A stretch of DNA of 64,000 nucleotides, from contig NZ_QLLY01000012.1 of the NCBI RefSeq assembly GCF_003259365.1, positions 129,089 through 193,088 on the forward strand. Reading direction: 5' to 3'. The notes under the pieces are model-generated. The model saw nothing but the letters and a program-made list of their open reading frames with translations. It made no database searches and was not told the DNA's origin. Source of the stretch: Streptomyces sp. PsTaAH-137 (lineage in GTDB: Bacteria; Actinomycetota; Actinomycetes; Streptomycetales; Streptomycetaceae). The position numbers and the translations under genes were made by a program. Of this stretch, positions 8,851 through 17,115 are shown piece by piece (position 1 is the first letter of the stretch; every line of letters begins with the position of its first letter).

Positions 8851-9849
8851 TCACCCCTCGTCCGGCGCATCGGCCGGGACGGCGTGCGCGAAACCGCCGT
8901 CCACCATCAGGTTCGCCACCGTCTCCAGCTCCGGCGGGTTGCCCGCGAGCCGGGACAGGAAGTCGTCGAAATCGTCACCGCACGGCAGCAGCAGCCGCTC
9001 CACCCGCTCGGGCACCGACCAGTGCGCCGTCTCCCCGCCGTCCCGCGCGTCGTCGTACGCGCAGAACCACACCGAACCGGCCGCCTGACCCTTCGTCTTC
9101 ACGGCGAGGATCCCGCCCTGCACGAACGCCACCCCGAGGTAGTCCTTCGTCAGGTGATCGCGCAGACACTTGTTGACGTACACCAGGTCGTTGACGGCCG
9201 CCTCGTCGCGCACCGTGAAGAACGGCTGGTCGATCAGCAGCCCCAACTCGGCGTCCAGCGCGGCCCCCACGGGAGCACACCCGCCGCCCGCCTTCAGGAA
9301 CGAGCGGTACGCGCCCGGCAGCCGGTACCCCAGGTCCTCCTCGGCGCCGAGCACCTGCTGCTCGGTCACCGCCACCGCCGACTTCGGCAGACCGAAGTGC
9401 GCGGGCCGGGTGTCCTGCAAGGAGCGCGTGCCCCGCTTGTGCTGGTCGACCGATGCCGTGGCCAGCCCGCCGTGATGCCGCAACAGCGCCTTCACCTCGA
9501 CGGGCACCAACTCCAGCCGGCGCGAACCGCGCACGTGATGCCACGTCCAGCCGTGCGGAGTCGCCACCGGCGGGATGGTGTCCCACAGTTCGTGCCCGGC
9601 CGCCGCCTGCACCGCGTTCGCCGAGACGTAGTCCGTGAGCCGCAGTTCGTCGACGCCGAAGCCCTGCGGCGGCTCGGCGATCTCGGCCGCCGCGCGCGCG
9701 TACGCGGAGAAGTCCGGGTAGCCGTCACGGTCCACCCGCACTCCTCTCGGGTGCCGGGCGGCACGGACCGGGTCCGGGAAGTGCACTACCTGCCCGGCAT
9801 AGGCCGCGTTCGGCGGCGCGGCCTGCTGCCCGAGCCGACCTGTCGTCAT
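8851..9849 (-). CDS. WHH nuclease-like domain fused to SMI1/KNR4 (SUKH-1) domain
   Basis: The product is about 332 aa. The first half has RVDRDGYPDFSAYA and then GWTWHHV (Trp103-His104-His105) followed by LELVPVEVKALLRHHGG, which is the layout of the WHH branch of HNH/endonuclease VII toxins. The residue aligning with the usual third His of that branch seems to be Lys (EVK), so catalytic competence is doubtful. The second half (VAVTEQQVLGAEEDLGYRLPGAYRSFLKAGGG...CGDDFDDFLSRL) is a SUKH-1 immunity fold. A toxin-like domain and its usual immunity domain in one chain suggests a self-neutralised or domesticated pair. The start is ATG with AGGGGG upstream. Confidence 0.75.
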   Translation of the reverse strand: MTTGRLGQQAAPPNAAYAGQVVHFPDPVRAARHPRGVRVDRDGYPDFSAYARAAAEIAEPPQGFGVDELRLTDYVSANAVQAAAGHELWDTIPPVATPHGWTWHHVRGSRRLELVPVEVKALLRHHGGLATASVDQHKRGTRSLQDTRPAHFGLPKSAVAVTEQQVLGAEEDLGYRLPGAYRSFLKAGGGCAPVGAALDAELGLLIDQPFFTVRDEAAVNDLVYVNKCLRDHLTKDYLGVAFVQGGILAVKTKGQAAGSVWFCAYDDARDGGETAHWSVPERVERLLLPCGDDFDDFLSRLAGNPPELETVANLMVDGGFAHAVPADAPDEG

Positions 9850-10103
9850 GGCGGTTGCCCCCTGCGGCGCTGTGGACGATGTTGATGGTTAGCCGTCATG
9901 ACAGCCTATGCGGTTGTACGACACCGGTCATCGGGCCTCCAGTTCCATGACCAGCAGTCACCCCTCTGTCACCACCCCGTGACGATCGCGCGTGTCGCGG
10001 GGGACCGACTACCGCACCGCCCGCCCCATTTGGCACTCTGTCCAGGCAACCCGGGGGATTGCAGCGGGAGACCGCAGGCGGGGACGCAGAGGGGAAGCAC
10101 CAC

Positions 10104-10652
10104 ATGAACAGCGGCACGGCCCAGTCCGTCACACCCACCGACAGCGGGGTGGGTGCCGACCCACGCGTGGGCTGGAGCGCCACCGACAGCGCCCCCGCAC
10201 CGGCGCTGCTCGGCCGCCGCGACGGCATCCTGCCGACGGTCGCCGCGGCCCTGTCCGTCCGCGGCACCACCCTCACCTCCACCGCGGCCCGCGGCGAACA
10301 GGCGCCCGCGCTGCACCCGTTGGTCCAGGACTTCCTCGACACCCTGACGTCCGCCCAGCGCGACCGCTTCACCGGCCGCTGCGCGGAGGCCATCCTCATC
10401 TCCCGGCACCTCGCGTCGAGCGACACCGAGCGCACGGAGAAGTCGAAGCGGGCCCGGCGCAGACCGATGACGATGAGCGAGGCCCGCAAGGCCCTCAAGC
10501 ACGCCAAGCTCACCACCCGCCGGATCCGCGAGGACGGCGACCCGCTGCACGGCGGCTTCGCCCGCCCCTGCCGCGCCTGCGCCGCGCTGACCGCCCACTT
10601 CGGCGTCCGCGTGGTCGATCCGACCGACGACACCGACGAGGCCGCCCGCTGA
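10104..10652 (+). CDS. YwqJ-like deaminase
   Basis: The product is about 182 aa. It carries CAE at residues 93-95 and PCRAC at 155-159, the two zinc-binding/catalytic motifs of the YwqJ branch of the deaminase fold ([HC]xE and PCxxC). A lysine/arginine-rich segment lies between them. YwqJ deaminases are known as toxin domains of Gram-positive polymorphic systems, acting on nucleic acids or nucleotides; the substrate here is unknown. The ATG at 10104 follows GAGGGGAA. No export domain (WXG, LXG, RHS) is attached. The stop and the next ATG share one base, so it is coupled to the SUKH-3 gene. Confidence 0.75.
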   Translation: MNSGTAQSVTPTDSGVGADPRVGWSATDSAPAPALLGRRDGILPTVAAALSVRGTTLTSTAARGEQAPALHPLVQDFLDTLTSAQRDRFTGRCAEAILISRHLASSDTERTEKSKRARRRPMTMSEARKALKHAKLTTRRIREDGDPLHGGFARPCRACAALTAHFGVRVVDPTDDTDEAAR

Positions 10653-11158
10653 TGCCCGACTCCCCCACCGACAACAGCACTTCGCCGACCCGCTTCACCG
10701 CCCCCGCCGACACCGCCCTGCGCGCCGCCGGCTGGCAGCCCGGGCGCTGGGACATCAAGCAGGCCGAGTTCTGGGCCGACGCCCTGCGCACCCACGTCTC
10801 CCCCGCCGGGCACCGGCACGCCGTCTTCCCCGCGGCGGTCGAGGCCTGGGCCGAGTTCGGCGGCCTGCACATCACCCCGGCCGGGCCCGGCCGGCACATA
10901 GCCCCCTCCCAGCCGCACCTCGACCCGCTGCACGGCCTGCACATGGCCCGCACCCTCGGCGACCTCGGCCGCGCCCTCGACACCGAGGTCTGCCCGCTCG
11001 GCGCCGAATCCGGCACCGAGGCGCTCCTCGCCATCGACACCGAGGGCCGGGTCTACGCCCTCGACCACAGCGGCGACTGGTACCTCGGCCCCACCATCGA
11101 CCAGGCCCTGGAAACCCTGATCGCGGGCTTGCAGCCACCACGCCTGCAAGCGGCCTAG
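10652..11158 (+). CDS. SUKH-3 family immunity-type protein
   Basis: The product is about 168 aa. The motifs LRAAGWQPGRWDI, FPAAVEAWAEFGGLHI and LGAESGTEALLAIDTEGRVYALDHSGDWYLGPTIDQALETLI are characteristic of the SUKH-3 domain. SUKH domains neutralise toxins of polymorphic secretion systems. The TGATG junction with the YwqJ deaminase gene strongly suggests that the two proteins work as a pair, this one being the likely antidote. That pairing is inference from context. Confidence 0.78.
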   Translation: MPDSPTDNSTSPTRFTAPADTALRAAGWQPGRWDIKQAEFWADALRTHVSPAGHRHAVFPAAVEAWAEFGGLHITPAGPGRHIAPSQPHLDPLHGLHMARTLGDLGRALDTEVCPLGAESGTEALLAIDTEGRVYALDHSGDWYLGPTIDQALETLIAGLQPPRLQAA

Positions 11159-11197
11159 AACCTCCCGCCACCATCTGCCGCCGGGCGGCCGCTCCTC

Positions 11198-11772
11198 GCG
11201 CAGTTCCCCGCGCCCCTGGGCAGTTCTTCGACCGCGGCTCTCGTCGTGGCTGATCGCGCAGTTCCCCGCGCCCCTGGGTCGCACCTCGTCCACCGGCCGG
11301 TGGGGCTTCTCGCGCAGTTCCCCGCGCCCCTGGGTAGCACTTCGTCCACCGGCCGGTGGGGCTTCTCGCGCAGTTCCCCGCGCCCCTGGGTAGCACTTCG
11401 TCCACCGGCCGGTGGGGCTTCTCGCGCAGTTCCCCGCGCCCCTGAGGCGTGCGCTGCGCGCAGCCTCCCCTTGAGGTTGCGCTCCGCGCGCCTCCCTATG
11501 GGGGCCCGGTGGTGTGCCTCCCGATGGCGCGACGGTGGCTTGCCTCTCCCGATGAGCGCGACGGTGGCTTGCCTCTCCCGGCCGGGCGGCGGTGGCGCGT
11601 CTCTCCGATGAGATGGCGCACGAAGTGCGCATCTCAGGGGCGCGGGGAACTGCGCGACCAGCCACGACGAGAGGCGCGCGTGACGAACTGGTTTTAGGGG
11701 CGCGGGGAACTGCGCGAGAAGCGGCCACCGGGCCGCACCCGAAAGACAACCCAGGGGCGCGGGGAACCGCGC
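11198..11772. repeat. Dispersed-repeat cluster 1 (core GCGCAGTTCCCCGCGCCCCT), fills gap 11159-11811
   Basis: There are five forward cores (11198, 11256, 11312, 11368, 11424) and three reverse cores (11636, 11696, 11753; the last has one mismatch). The 26-nt hairpin GAGATGGCGCAC-GAA-GTGCGCATCTC at 11610-11635 directly abuts the first reverse core. The gap lies between two convergent genes. No credible gene is present: reading frames here translate the repeat itself. Confidence 0.9.
11254..11445 (+). repeat. 56-bp tandem direct repeat
   Basis: Units begin at 11254, 11310 and 11366, with a partial fourth from 11422. Each unit has the 20-bp core, then a GGGT(A/C)GCAC(T/C)TCGTCCACC spacer and the GGCCGGTGGGGCTTC arm. 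The second and third units are identical and the first differs at two positions. Confidence 0.85.
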
Positions 11773-11811
11773 GAGAAGCCCCCACCGGCCCGCGCCCGAG
11801 CACGAGACCCT

Positions 11812-13146
11812 TCAGGCGCCCAGCGCCGCCACCCGAACCGGCAGCACGGCCGACACCCGAAAACCCCCGGCATCGGTCGGCCCCGACACGAACACACCCC
11901 CGAGCCCGGACACCCGCTCCTTCATCCCCACCAGCCCGTTCCCCCCGGAGGGCAACCCCGCAGAGGCATCAGCCGGCACCGGCGGCGGTTCGTTCTCCAC
12001 CTGCATCGCCACCTCGGCCCCCCGATGAGCGAGCCGCACATACGTCTTCGCGCCCGCCGCGTGCTTGTGCACATTGGTCAGCGCCTCCTGCACCACCCGG
12101 TACGCCGTCTGCTCCACCACGGCCGCGTACACCCGCACGTCACCCTCGACCGACATCTCGACGACCATCCCGGCGGCCCGCGACTGCCCCACCAGCTCCT
12201 CCAGCTCGGCCAGACAGGGCCCGCTCTCCCCCTCGGCCTCCACCTCGGCCCGCGATGCGGCGGCCGCCGCGGCCACCCCGACGGCCTGCAACGGCACCTC
12301 CGGCACCCGCTGCGGCACGGCCTCACCCGAACGCAGCACCCCGAGCATCTCCCGCAGCTCGGTGAGCGCCTGGCGGCCCATGTCCCCCACCAGCGCGGCG
12401 TTCTTCACCGCCTTCTCAGGGTCCTTGCGGGCCACCGCCTGCAAGGCCGCCGCGTGCACCACCATCAGCGACACCCGGTGCGCGACGACATCGTGCATCT
12501 CCCGCGCGATCCGCGTCCGCTCCTCACCCCGCGCCCACTCGGCCCGCTCCTCGGCCCGCTCGGCGAGCAGCGACAGCTCGCGCTCCAGCGACTCGTTGCG
12601 CTCCTGGAGGCTCTCCATCAGGCGGCGGCGCGCACCCACGTACATGCCGAGCAGCAACGGCGGAGCCGTGACACCCAGCGCCGTGGTGATCGCGATGAAC
12701 GGAATCAGCCAGCCGCCCACCTGGAACGCGTCGACCCCGTGCGCCGCGTCCTGCTGCGCCCGCACGACCGTCACGATCAGCGTCCCCGCGAATGACATCG
12801 ATGCCAGCGCGCCGATGATCCGGCGGGGCATCTCGGACGCGGCCAGCGAATACAGGGCGACGACCGTCATCAGCACGCCCATCTCGGCCGGCGTGATCGC
12901 CACCGAGACCAGGACCACCGCGATCGGCCACTGCCGTCGCAGCACCAGCGTCGCCCCGGCGAGCACCCCGAAGACGACCCCCACCGCGGCGGGCAGCCCC
13001 GCCTTGTGCGCGAACGAAACTCCCTCGACCGCGCACTCCGCGGCCGACAGCACCCCCAGTCCGACGTCGAACAGCGCACTGCGCCGCCGCTCCCACCACC
13101 ACGGCCCCCCGGCCGTGGCTCGGTGAACTTCCCCCGTCGTGGTCAT
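11812..13146 (-). CDS. Sensor histidine kinase, NarL/DesK type (orphan)
   Basis: The product is about 444 aa. It has four to five hydrophobic segments in the first 180 residues, a short coiled coil (LQERNESLERELSLLAERAEER), and the HisKA_3 motif REMHDVVAHRVS with phospho-acceptor His218. An HATPase domain follows (QEALTNVHKHA, then GGNGLVGMKERV). No response regulator is adjacent, which is unusual because this class is normally paired with a LuxR-type regulator. The gene converges on the SUKH-3 gene across repeat cluster 1. The signal is unknown. Confidence 0.88.
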   Translation of the reverse strand: MTTTGEVHRATAGGPWWWERRRSALFDVGLGVLSAAECAVEGVSFAHKAGLPAAVGVVFGVLAGATLVLRRQWPIAVVLVSVAITPAEMGVLMTVVALYSLAASEMPRRIIGALASMSFAGTLIVTVVRAQQDAAHGVDAFQVGGWLIPFIAITTALGVTAPPLLLGMYVGARRRLMESLQERNESLERELSLLAERAEERAEWARGEERTRIAREMHDVVAHRVSLMVVHAAALQAVARKDPEKAVKNAALVGDMGRQALTELREMLGVLRSGEAVPQRVPEVPLQAVGVAAAAAASRAEVEAEGESGPCLAELEELVGQSRAAGMVVEMSVEGDVRVYAAVVEQTAYRVVQEALTNVHKHAAGAKTYVRLAHRGAEVAMQVENEPPPVPADASAGLPSGGNGLVGMKERVSGLGGVFVSGPTDAGGFRVSAVLPVRVAALGA

Positions 13147-13312
13147 GCGTCCAGCCTACGGGCGCCCCCGCTCCCGTTTCAGGAGACTTTTACCTCCTGG
13201 CCTACACCACACCCGACAATCGAACGCGGCCGAAACCAACGGGTATCACTCGAACTGCTGCGCCCCCAGCGGTTTCAGCCCGGAATGACATCGTCCGCCG
13301 GAGCCTGTGCCT

Positions 13313-14185
13313 ATGACGCATGCCACAGGCACGTACGACGATTTCGAGACCCTTCGCGAACAGGCGCTCGCGCTGCGGCGGGAAGGACTGAGCCGCCGCC
13401 AGATCCGCGACCGCATCCACGTCGACAACAACGACCTCCTCAACCGCCTGCTCGAAGGCGAACCCCCGCCCGACTGGACCGGGCGCCCGAACGCCAAGGA
13501 CGACCTGCGCGACCGCGCACGGGAACTGCGCCTCCAGGGCTGGACCTACGACCGGATCCAGATCGAGCTGGGCTGCTCGAAAAGCTCGATCTCGCTGTGG
13601 GTACGGGATCTGCCGAAGCCAGCCCGGCCGGACACGTCGGAGCGGGCGAAGCTGGCGGCGCGCAAGCGATGGGAGCACGAGAGCGCGACGCGGGAGGCCG
13701 CGCGACGGCAGACCAAGGACACGGCACGACGAGCCGTCGGCCCGCTGTCCGACCGCGAACTGTTCCTCACGGGCGTCGCCCTCTACTGGGCCGAGGGCAC
13801 GAAGGACAAGCCGCACGCGCGCCGGGAGACCGTCACCTTCGTCAACAGCGACCCGGGCATGATCCAGGTGTTCCTGGCCTGGCTCGACCTGCTCGGCGTG
13901 GACCGCGACCGCCTGCGCTTCGGCGTGCTGATCCACGAGTCCGCGGACGTGCCGGACGCCGAGAAGCACTGGGCCGGCCTCACCGGGGCGCCCCGGAGCG
14001 CCTTCTACAAAACGACGCTCAAGAAGCACAACCCGAAGACGGTCCGCAAGAACGTGGGCGAGCGTTACCGGGGCTGTCTCGTGATCAAAGTCCGGCAGAG
14101 CGCCGACCTGTACCGTCGCATCGAGGGGGCTTGGTACGGCATAGTAGGGGCGGTGCTCGACACCGATATCTCGAATCGGACATAA
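13313..14185 (+). CDS. Double-HTH protein with LAGLIDADG-like C-terminal domain
   Basis: The product is about 290 aa. Two helix-turn-helix segments are visible: EGLSRRQIRDRIHVDNNDLL (about 25-45) and GWTYDRIQIELGCSKSSIS (about 78-97). The C-terminal part (FLTGVALYWAEGTK, VTFVNSDPGMIQVFLAWLDLLGV, then a repeated-fold half) resembles the LAGLIDADG homing-endonuclease fold that WhiA also carries in degenerate form. The ATG at 13313 is 10 bases after GGAG. A GTG at 13307 is too close to the ribosome site. The gene ends 11 bases before tRNA-Gln. Function is unknown; a transcription factor is more likely than an active nuclease. Confidence 0.6.
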   Translation: MTHATGTYDDFETLREQALALRREGLSRRQIRDRIHVDNNDLLNRLLEGEPPPDWTGRPNAKDDLRDRARELRLQGWTYDRIQIELGCSKSSISLWVRDLPKPARPDTSERAKLAARKRWEHESATREAARRQTKDTARRAVGPLSDRELFLTGVALYWAEGTKDKPHARRETVTFVNSDPGMIQVFLAWLDLLGVDRDRLRFGVLIHESADVPDAEKHWAGLTGAPRSAFYKTTLKKHNPKTVRKNVGERYRGCLVIKVRQSADLYRRIEGAWYGIVGAVLDTDISNRT

Positions 14186-14196
14186 AGCGCAGACGA

Positions 14197-14267
14197 TCCC
14201 GAGTCGTCTAATGGCAGGACAAATGGTTTTGGTCCATTGAATGAGGGTTCGATTCCTTCCTCGGGAG
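14197..14267 (+). tRNA. tRNA-Gln(UUG)
   Basis: The acceptor stem TCCCGAG pairs with CTCGGGA. The anticodon stem AATGG/CCATT holds loop TTTTGGT (anticodon UUG). The T-arm is GAGGG-TTCGATT-CCTTC, with one G-U pair. The discriminator is G and CCA is not encoded. A terminator follows at once. Confidence 0.93.
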
Positions 14268-14277
14268 CACGACGCAA

Positions 14278-14305
14278 GGGGCCCGACCGGAAACGGTCGG
14301 GCCCC
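14278..14305 (+). terminator. Terminator after tRNA-Gln
   Basis: A perfect 12-bp stem (GGGGCCCGACCG / CGGTCGGGCCCC) with a GAAA loop lies 10 bases after the tRNA. There is no U tract, as is usual in Streptomyces. Confidence 0.85.
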
Positions 14306-14384
14306 GCCCTCATTTCCGGCCCAGAACCCCCCGGTATCCTGCGAATGTCCACCCCACATCGCATCCAGAGCCGAAGGGCACCCC

Positions 14385-15842
14385 GTGACCAGCGCCACGA
14401 ACCCGGCCGCCGTAGTCGTTCTCGCCGCGGGTGAGGGCACCCGCATGAAGTCGGCCACCCCCAAAGTCCTGCACGAGCTCTGTGGCCGTTCACTGGTCGG
14501 CCACGTCCTGGCCGCCGCACGGGAGTTGAGCCCGCAGCGGCTCGTCGTCGTCGTGGGCCACGAGCGCGAGAAGGTCACCGCGCACGTGAACACGATCGAC
14601 AGCGGCGCCGTCACCGCGATCCAGCACGAGCAGAACGGCACGGGCCACGCCGTCCGCATGGGCCTGGAGGGCATCGACCCGGCCGGCACCCTCGACGGCA
14701 CCGTGATCGTGGTCTGCGGCGACACGCCGCTGCTCACCGGCGGCACCCTGACCGACCTGGCCGCCACCCACACCGCGGACGGCAACGCCGTGACGGTCCT
14801 GACCGCCGAGGTCCCCGACGCCACCGGCTACGGCCGCATCGTGCGCGAGGCCGGCACCGGCGCCGTGACGGCGATCGTCGAGCACAAGGACGCCACCGAG
14901 GCGCAGCGCGCGATCAGCGAGATCAACTCGGGCGTCTTCGCCTTCGACGGCCGCCTCCTCGCGGACGCGCTGAAGAAGGTCCGCACGGACAACAGCCAGG
15001 GCGAGGAGTACCTGACCGACGTCCTCGGCATCCTGCGCGAGGCCGGGCACCGCGTCGGCGCGTCCGTGGCGCGTGACCACCGCGAGATCGCCGGGATCAA
15101 CAACCGCGTCCAGCTGTCCGAGGCGGGCCGCATCCTGAACGACCGGCTGCTGCACGCGGCGATGCTGGACGGCGTGACGGTGATCGACCCGGCGTCGACC
15201 TTCGTCGACGTGACGGTGACGTTCGAGCGGGACTCGACGGTCCTGCCCGGCACCCAGCTGCACGGCTCGACGCATCTCGCGGAGGGCGCGGTCGTCGGCC
15301 CGAACACGCGGCTGACGAACACGGTGGTGGGCGCGGGCGCCCGGGTGGACAACGCGGTGGCGTACGACTCGGAGATCGGCCCGCAGGCGTCGGTCGGCCC
15401 GTTCGCGTATCTGCGTCCGGGCTCCCGGCTCGGCGTGAAGTCCAAGATCGGTACGTACGTCGAGACCAAGAACGCGACGATCGGCGACGGCACGAAGGTC
15501 CCGCATCTCTCCTATGTGGGTGACGCGACGATCGGCGACTTCACCAATATCGGTGCCGCGAGCGTCTTCGTGAACTACGACGGTGAGAACAAGCACCACA
15601 CGACGGTGGGGTCGCACTGCAAGACCGGAGCGGACAACATGATTGTGGCGCCTGTCACGGTCGGGGACGGTGCCTACACCGCCGCGGGCTCCGTGATCAC
15701 GAAGGACGTACCGCCCGGTTCGCTGGCCGTCGCCCGGGGCCAGCAAAGGAATATCGAGGGTTGGGTGGCCCGCAAGCGACCCGGGAGCGCGGCCGCCAAG
15801 GCGGCCGAAGCCGCTGCTCGGGAGCCCGGCAGCGAGGGCTGA
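14385..15842 (+). CDS. glmU: Bifunctional UDP-GlcNAc pyrophosphorylase / glucosamine-1-P acetyltransferase
   Basis: Makes UDP-GlcNAc for peptidoglycan. The N-terminal uridylyltransferase has LAAGEGTRMKS near residue 12 and QHEQNGTGHAV. The C-terminal left-handed beta-helix has hexapeptide repeats (VVGAGARVDN, IGDGTKVPHLSYVGDATIGDFTNIGA) and the acetyl-CoA site region VNYDGENKHHTTVG. Length is 485 aa, normal for the family. The GTG at 14385 follows AAGGG; an in-frame start at 14241 would run through the tRNA. It lies upstream of prs, the usual glmU-prs order. Confidence 0.97.
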   Translation: MTSATNPAAVVVLAAGEGTRMKSATPKVLHELCGRSLVGHVLAAARELSPQRLVVVVGHEREKVTAHVNTIDSGAVTAIQHEQNGTGHAVRMGLEGIDPAGTLDGTVIVVCGDTPLLTGGTLTDLAATHTADGNAVTVLTAEVPDATGYGRIVREAGTGAVTAIVEHKDATEAQRAISEINSGVFAFDGRLLADALKKVRTDNSQGEEYLTDVLGILREAGHRVGASVARDHREIAGINNRVQLSEAGRILNDRLLHAAMLDGVTVIDPASTFVDVTVTFERDSTVLPGTQLHGSTHLAEGAVVGPNTRLTNTVVGAGARVDNAVAYDSEIGPQASVGPFAYLRPGSRLGVKSKIGTYVETKNATIGDGTKVPHLSYVGDATIGDFTNIGAASVFVNYDGENKHHTTVGSHCKTGADNMIVAPVTVGDGAYTAAGSVITKDVPPGSLAVARGQQRNIEGWVARKRPGSAAAKAAEAAAREPGSEG

Positions 15843-15962
15843 CCGGAAACAGGTGCGTCCGACACGGCGTACCGTGATAGGTGCACACGATTCGCCTGGC
15901 TCGCTGCTATAGGGACGCGCGGGCAGCTGCGGCGGACGAACTCGTCTGAGGAGACTAGTGCT

Positions 15963-16940
15963 GTGACCGGGATCAAGACGACCGGCGAGAAGAAGCTGAT
16001 GCTCTTCTCCGGCCGCGCCCACCCCGAGCTTGCCGAGGAGGTCGCGCACCAGCTCGGTGTCGGGATCGTTCCGACGAAGGCCTTCGACTTCGCCAACGGT
16101 GAGATCTACGTCCGCTACCAGGAGTCCGCTCGTGGCGCCGACTGCTTCCTGATCCAGAGCCACACGGCTCCGATCAACAAGTGGATCATGGAGCAGCTCA
16201 TCATGATCGACGCGCTGAAGCGCGCGTCGGCCCGCTCCATCACCGTCATCGTGCCGTTCTACGGTTACGCGCGGCAGGACAAGAAGCACCGCGGACGTGA
16301 ACCGATCTCGGCGCGTCTGATCGCGGACCTGCTGAAGACGGCCGGTGCGCACCGCATCCTGACGATCGACCTGCACACGGACCAGATCCAGGGCTTCTTC
16401 GACGGCCCGGTGGACCACCTGTTCGCGCTGCCGATCCTGGCGGACTACGTGGGTGCGAAGGTCGACCGCGACAAGCTGACGGTGGTCTCGCCGGACGCCG
16501 GCCGCGTGCGCGTCGCCGACCGCTGGTGCGACCGTCTCGGCGCGCCGCTGGCGATCGTCCACAAGCGCCGTGACAAGGACGTCGCGAACCAGGTGACCGT
16601 GCACGAGGTCGTCGGTGACGTGAAGGGCCGGGTCTGTGTCCTGGTCGACGACATGATCGACACCGGTGGCACGATCTGCGCCGCCGCGGACGCCCTGTTC
16701 GCGCACGGTGCCGAGGACGTCATCGTGACGGCGACGCACGGTGTGCTCTCCGGTCCCGCCGCGGACCGTCTGAAGAACTCGAAGGTGAGCGAGTTCGTCT
16801 TCACGAACACGCTGCCGACGCCGAACGAGCTGGAGCTCGACAAGATCACGGTCCTGTCGATCGCCCCGACGATCGCCTCCGCGGTGCGCGAGGTCTTCGA
16901 GGACGGCTCGGTCACCAGCCTCTTCGAGGGCGAAGCGTAA
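15963..16940 (+). CDS. prs: Ribose-phosphate pyrophosphokinase (PRPP synthetase)
   Basis: Makes PRPP from ribose-5-phosphate and ATP for nucleotide, His and Trp synthesis. Motifs are FDFANGEIYVRYQESARG, VPFYGYARQDKKHR (ATP loop), IDLHTDQIQGFFDGP and VLVDDMIDTGGT (PRPP-binding loop). Length is 325 aa, normal for the class. The GTG start is preceded by GAGGAG at a suitable distance. There are 120 bases between glmU and prs without a gene, so it may have its own promoter. Confidence 0.97.
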   Translation: MTGIKTTGEKKLMLFSGRAHPELAEEVAHQLGVGIVPTKAFDFANGEIYVRYQESARGADCFLIQSHTAPINKWIMEQLIMIDALKRASARSITVIVPFYGYARQDKKHRGREPISARLIADLLKTAGAHRILTIDLHTDQIQGFFDGPVDHLFALPILADYVGAKVDRDKLTVVSPDAGRVRVADRWCDRLGAPLAIVHKRRDKDVANQVTVHEVVGDVKGRVCVLVDDMIDTGGTICAAADALFAHGAEDVIVTATHGVLSGPAADRLKNSKVSEFVFTNTLPTPNELELDKITVLSIAPTIASAVREVFEDGSVTSLFEGEA

Positions 16941-16952
16941 AGATCCATTTGG

Positions 16953-17007
16953 GTGCGGCCTCCCCGCCGGGTAACCTGTTCAAGTTGCTCGGCGAGGGAG
17001 GCCGCAC
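16953..17007 (+). terminator. Terminator after prs
   Basis: Long inverted repeat: GTGCGGCCTCCC at 16953-16964 pairs with GGGAGGCCGCAC at 16996-17007. An inner CGCCG/CGGCG extension leaves one bulged base and a 20-nt loop. Confidence 0.75.
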
Positions 17008-17115
17008 TTCTGTTCTCAGAGGTCGCGGCGGTCCGTTATCGACGCGCTCTTCGTAGCAGGCCGTTCGTGGCCGGGTGACCTTTCCCCCGAGAGTTCTACG
17101 AGGAGTTGAGAGCAC

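Noticed and set aside
11254-11445. 56-bp periodic array considered as a CRISPR
   Set aside because: The 'spacers' are as conserved as the core, there are only 3.5 units, and no cas genes lie near. It is a tandem duplication.
14197-14267. tRNA-Gln as an integration site for a mobile element
   Set aside because: No integrase, excisionase or repeated tRNA 3' end nearby; flanking genes are core chromosome.
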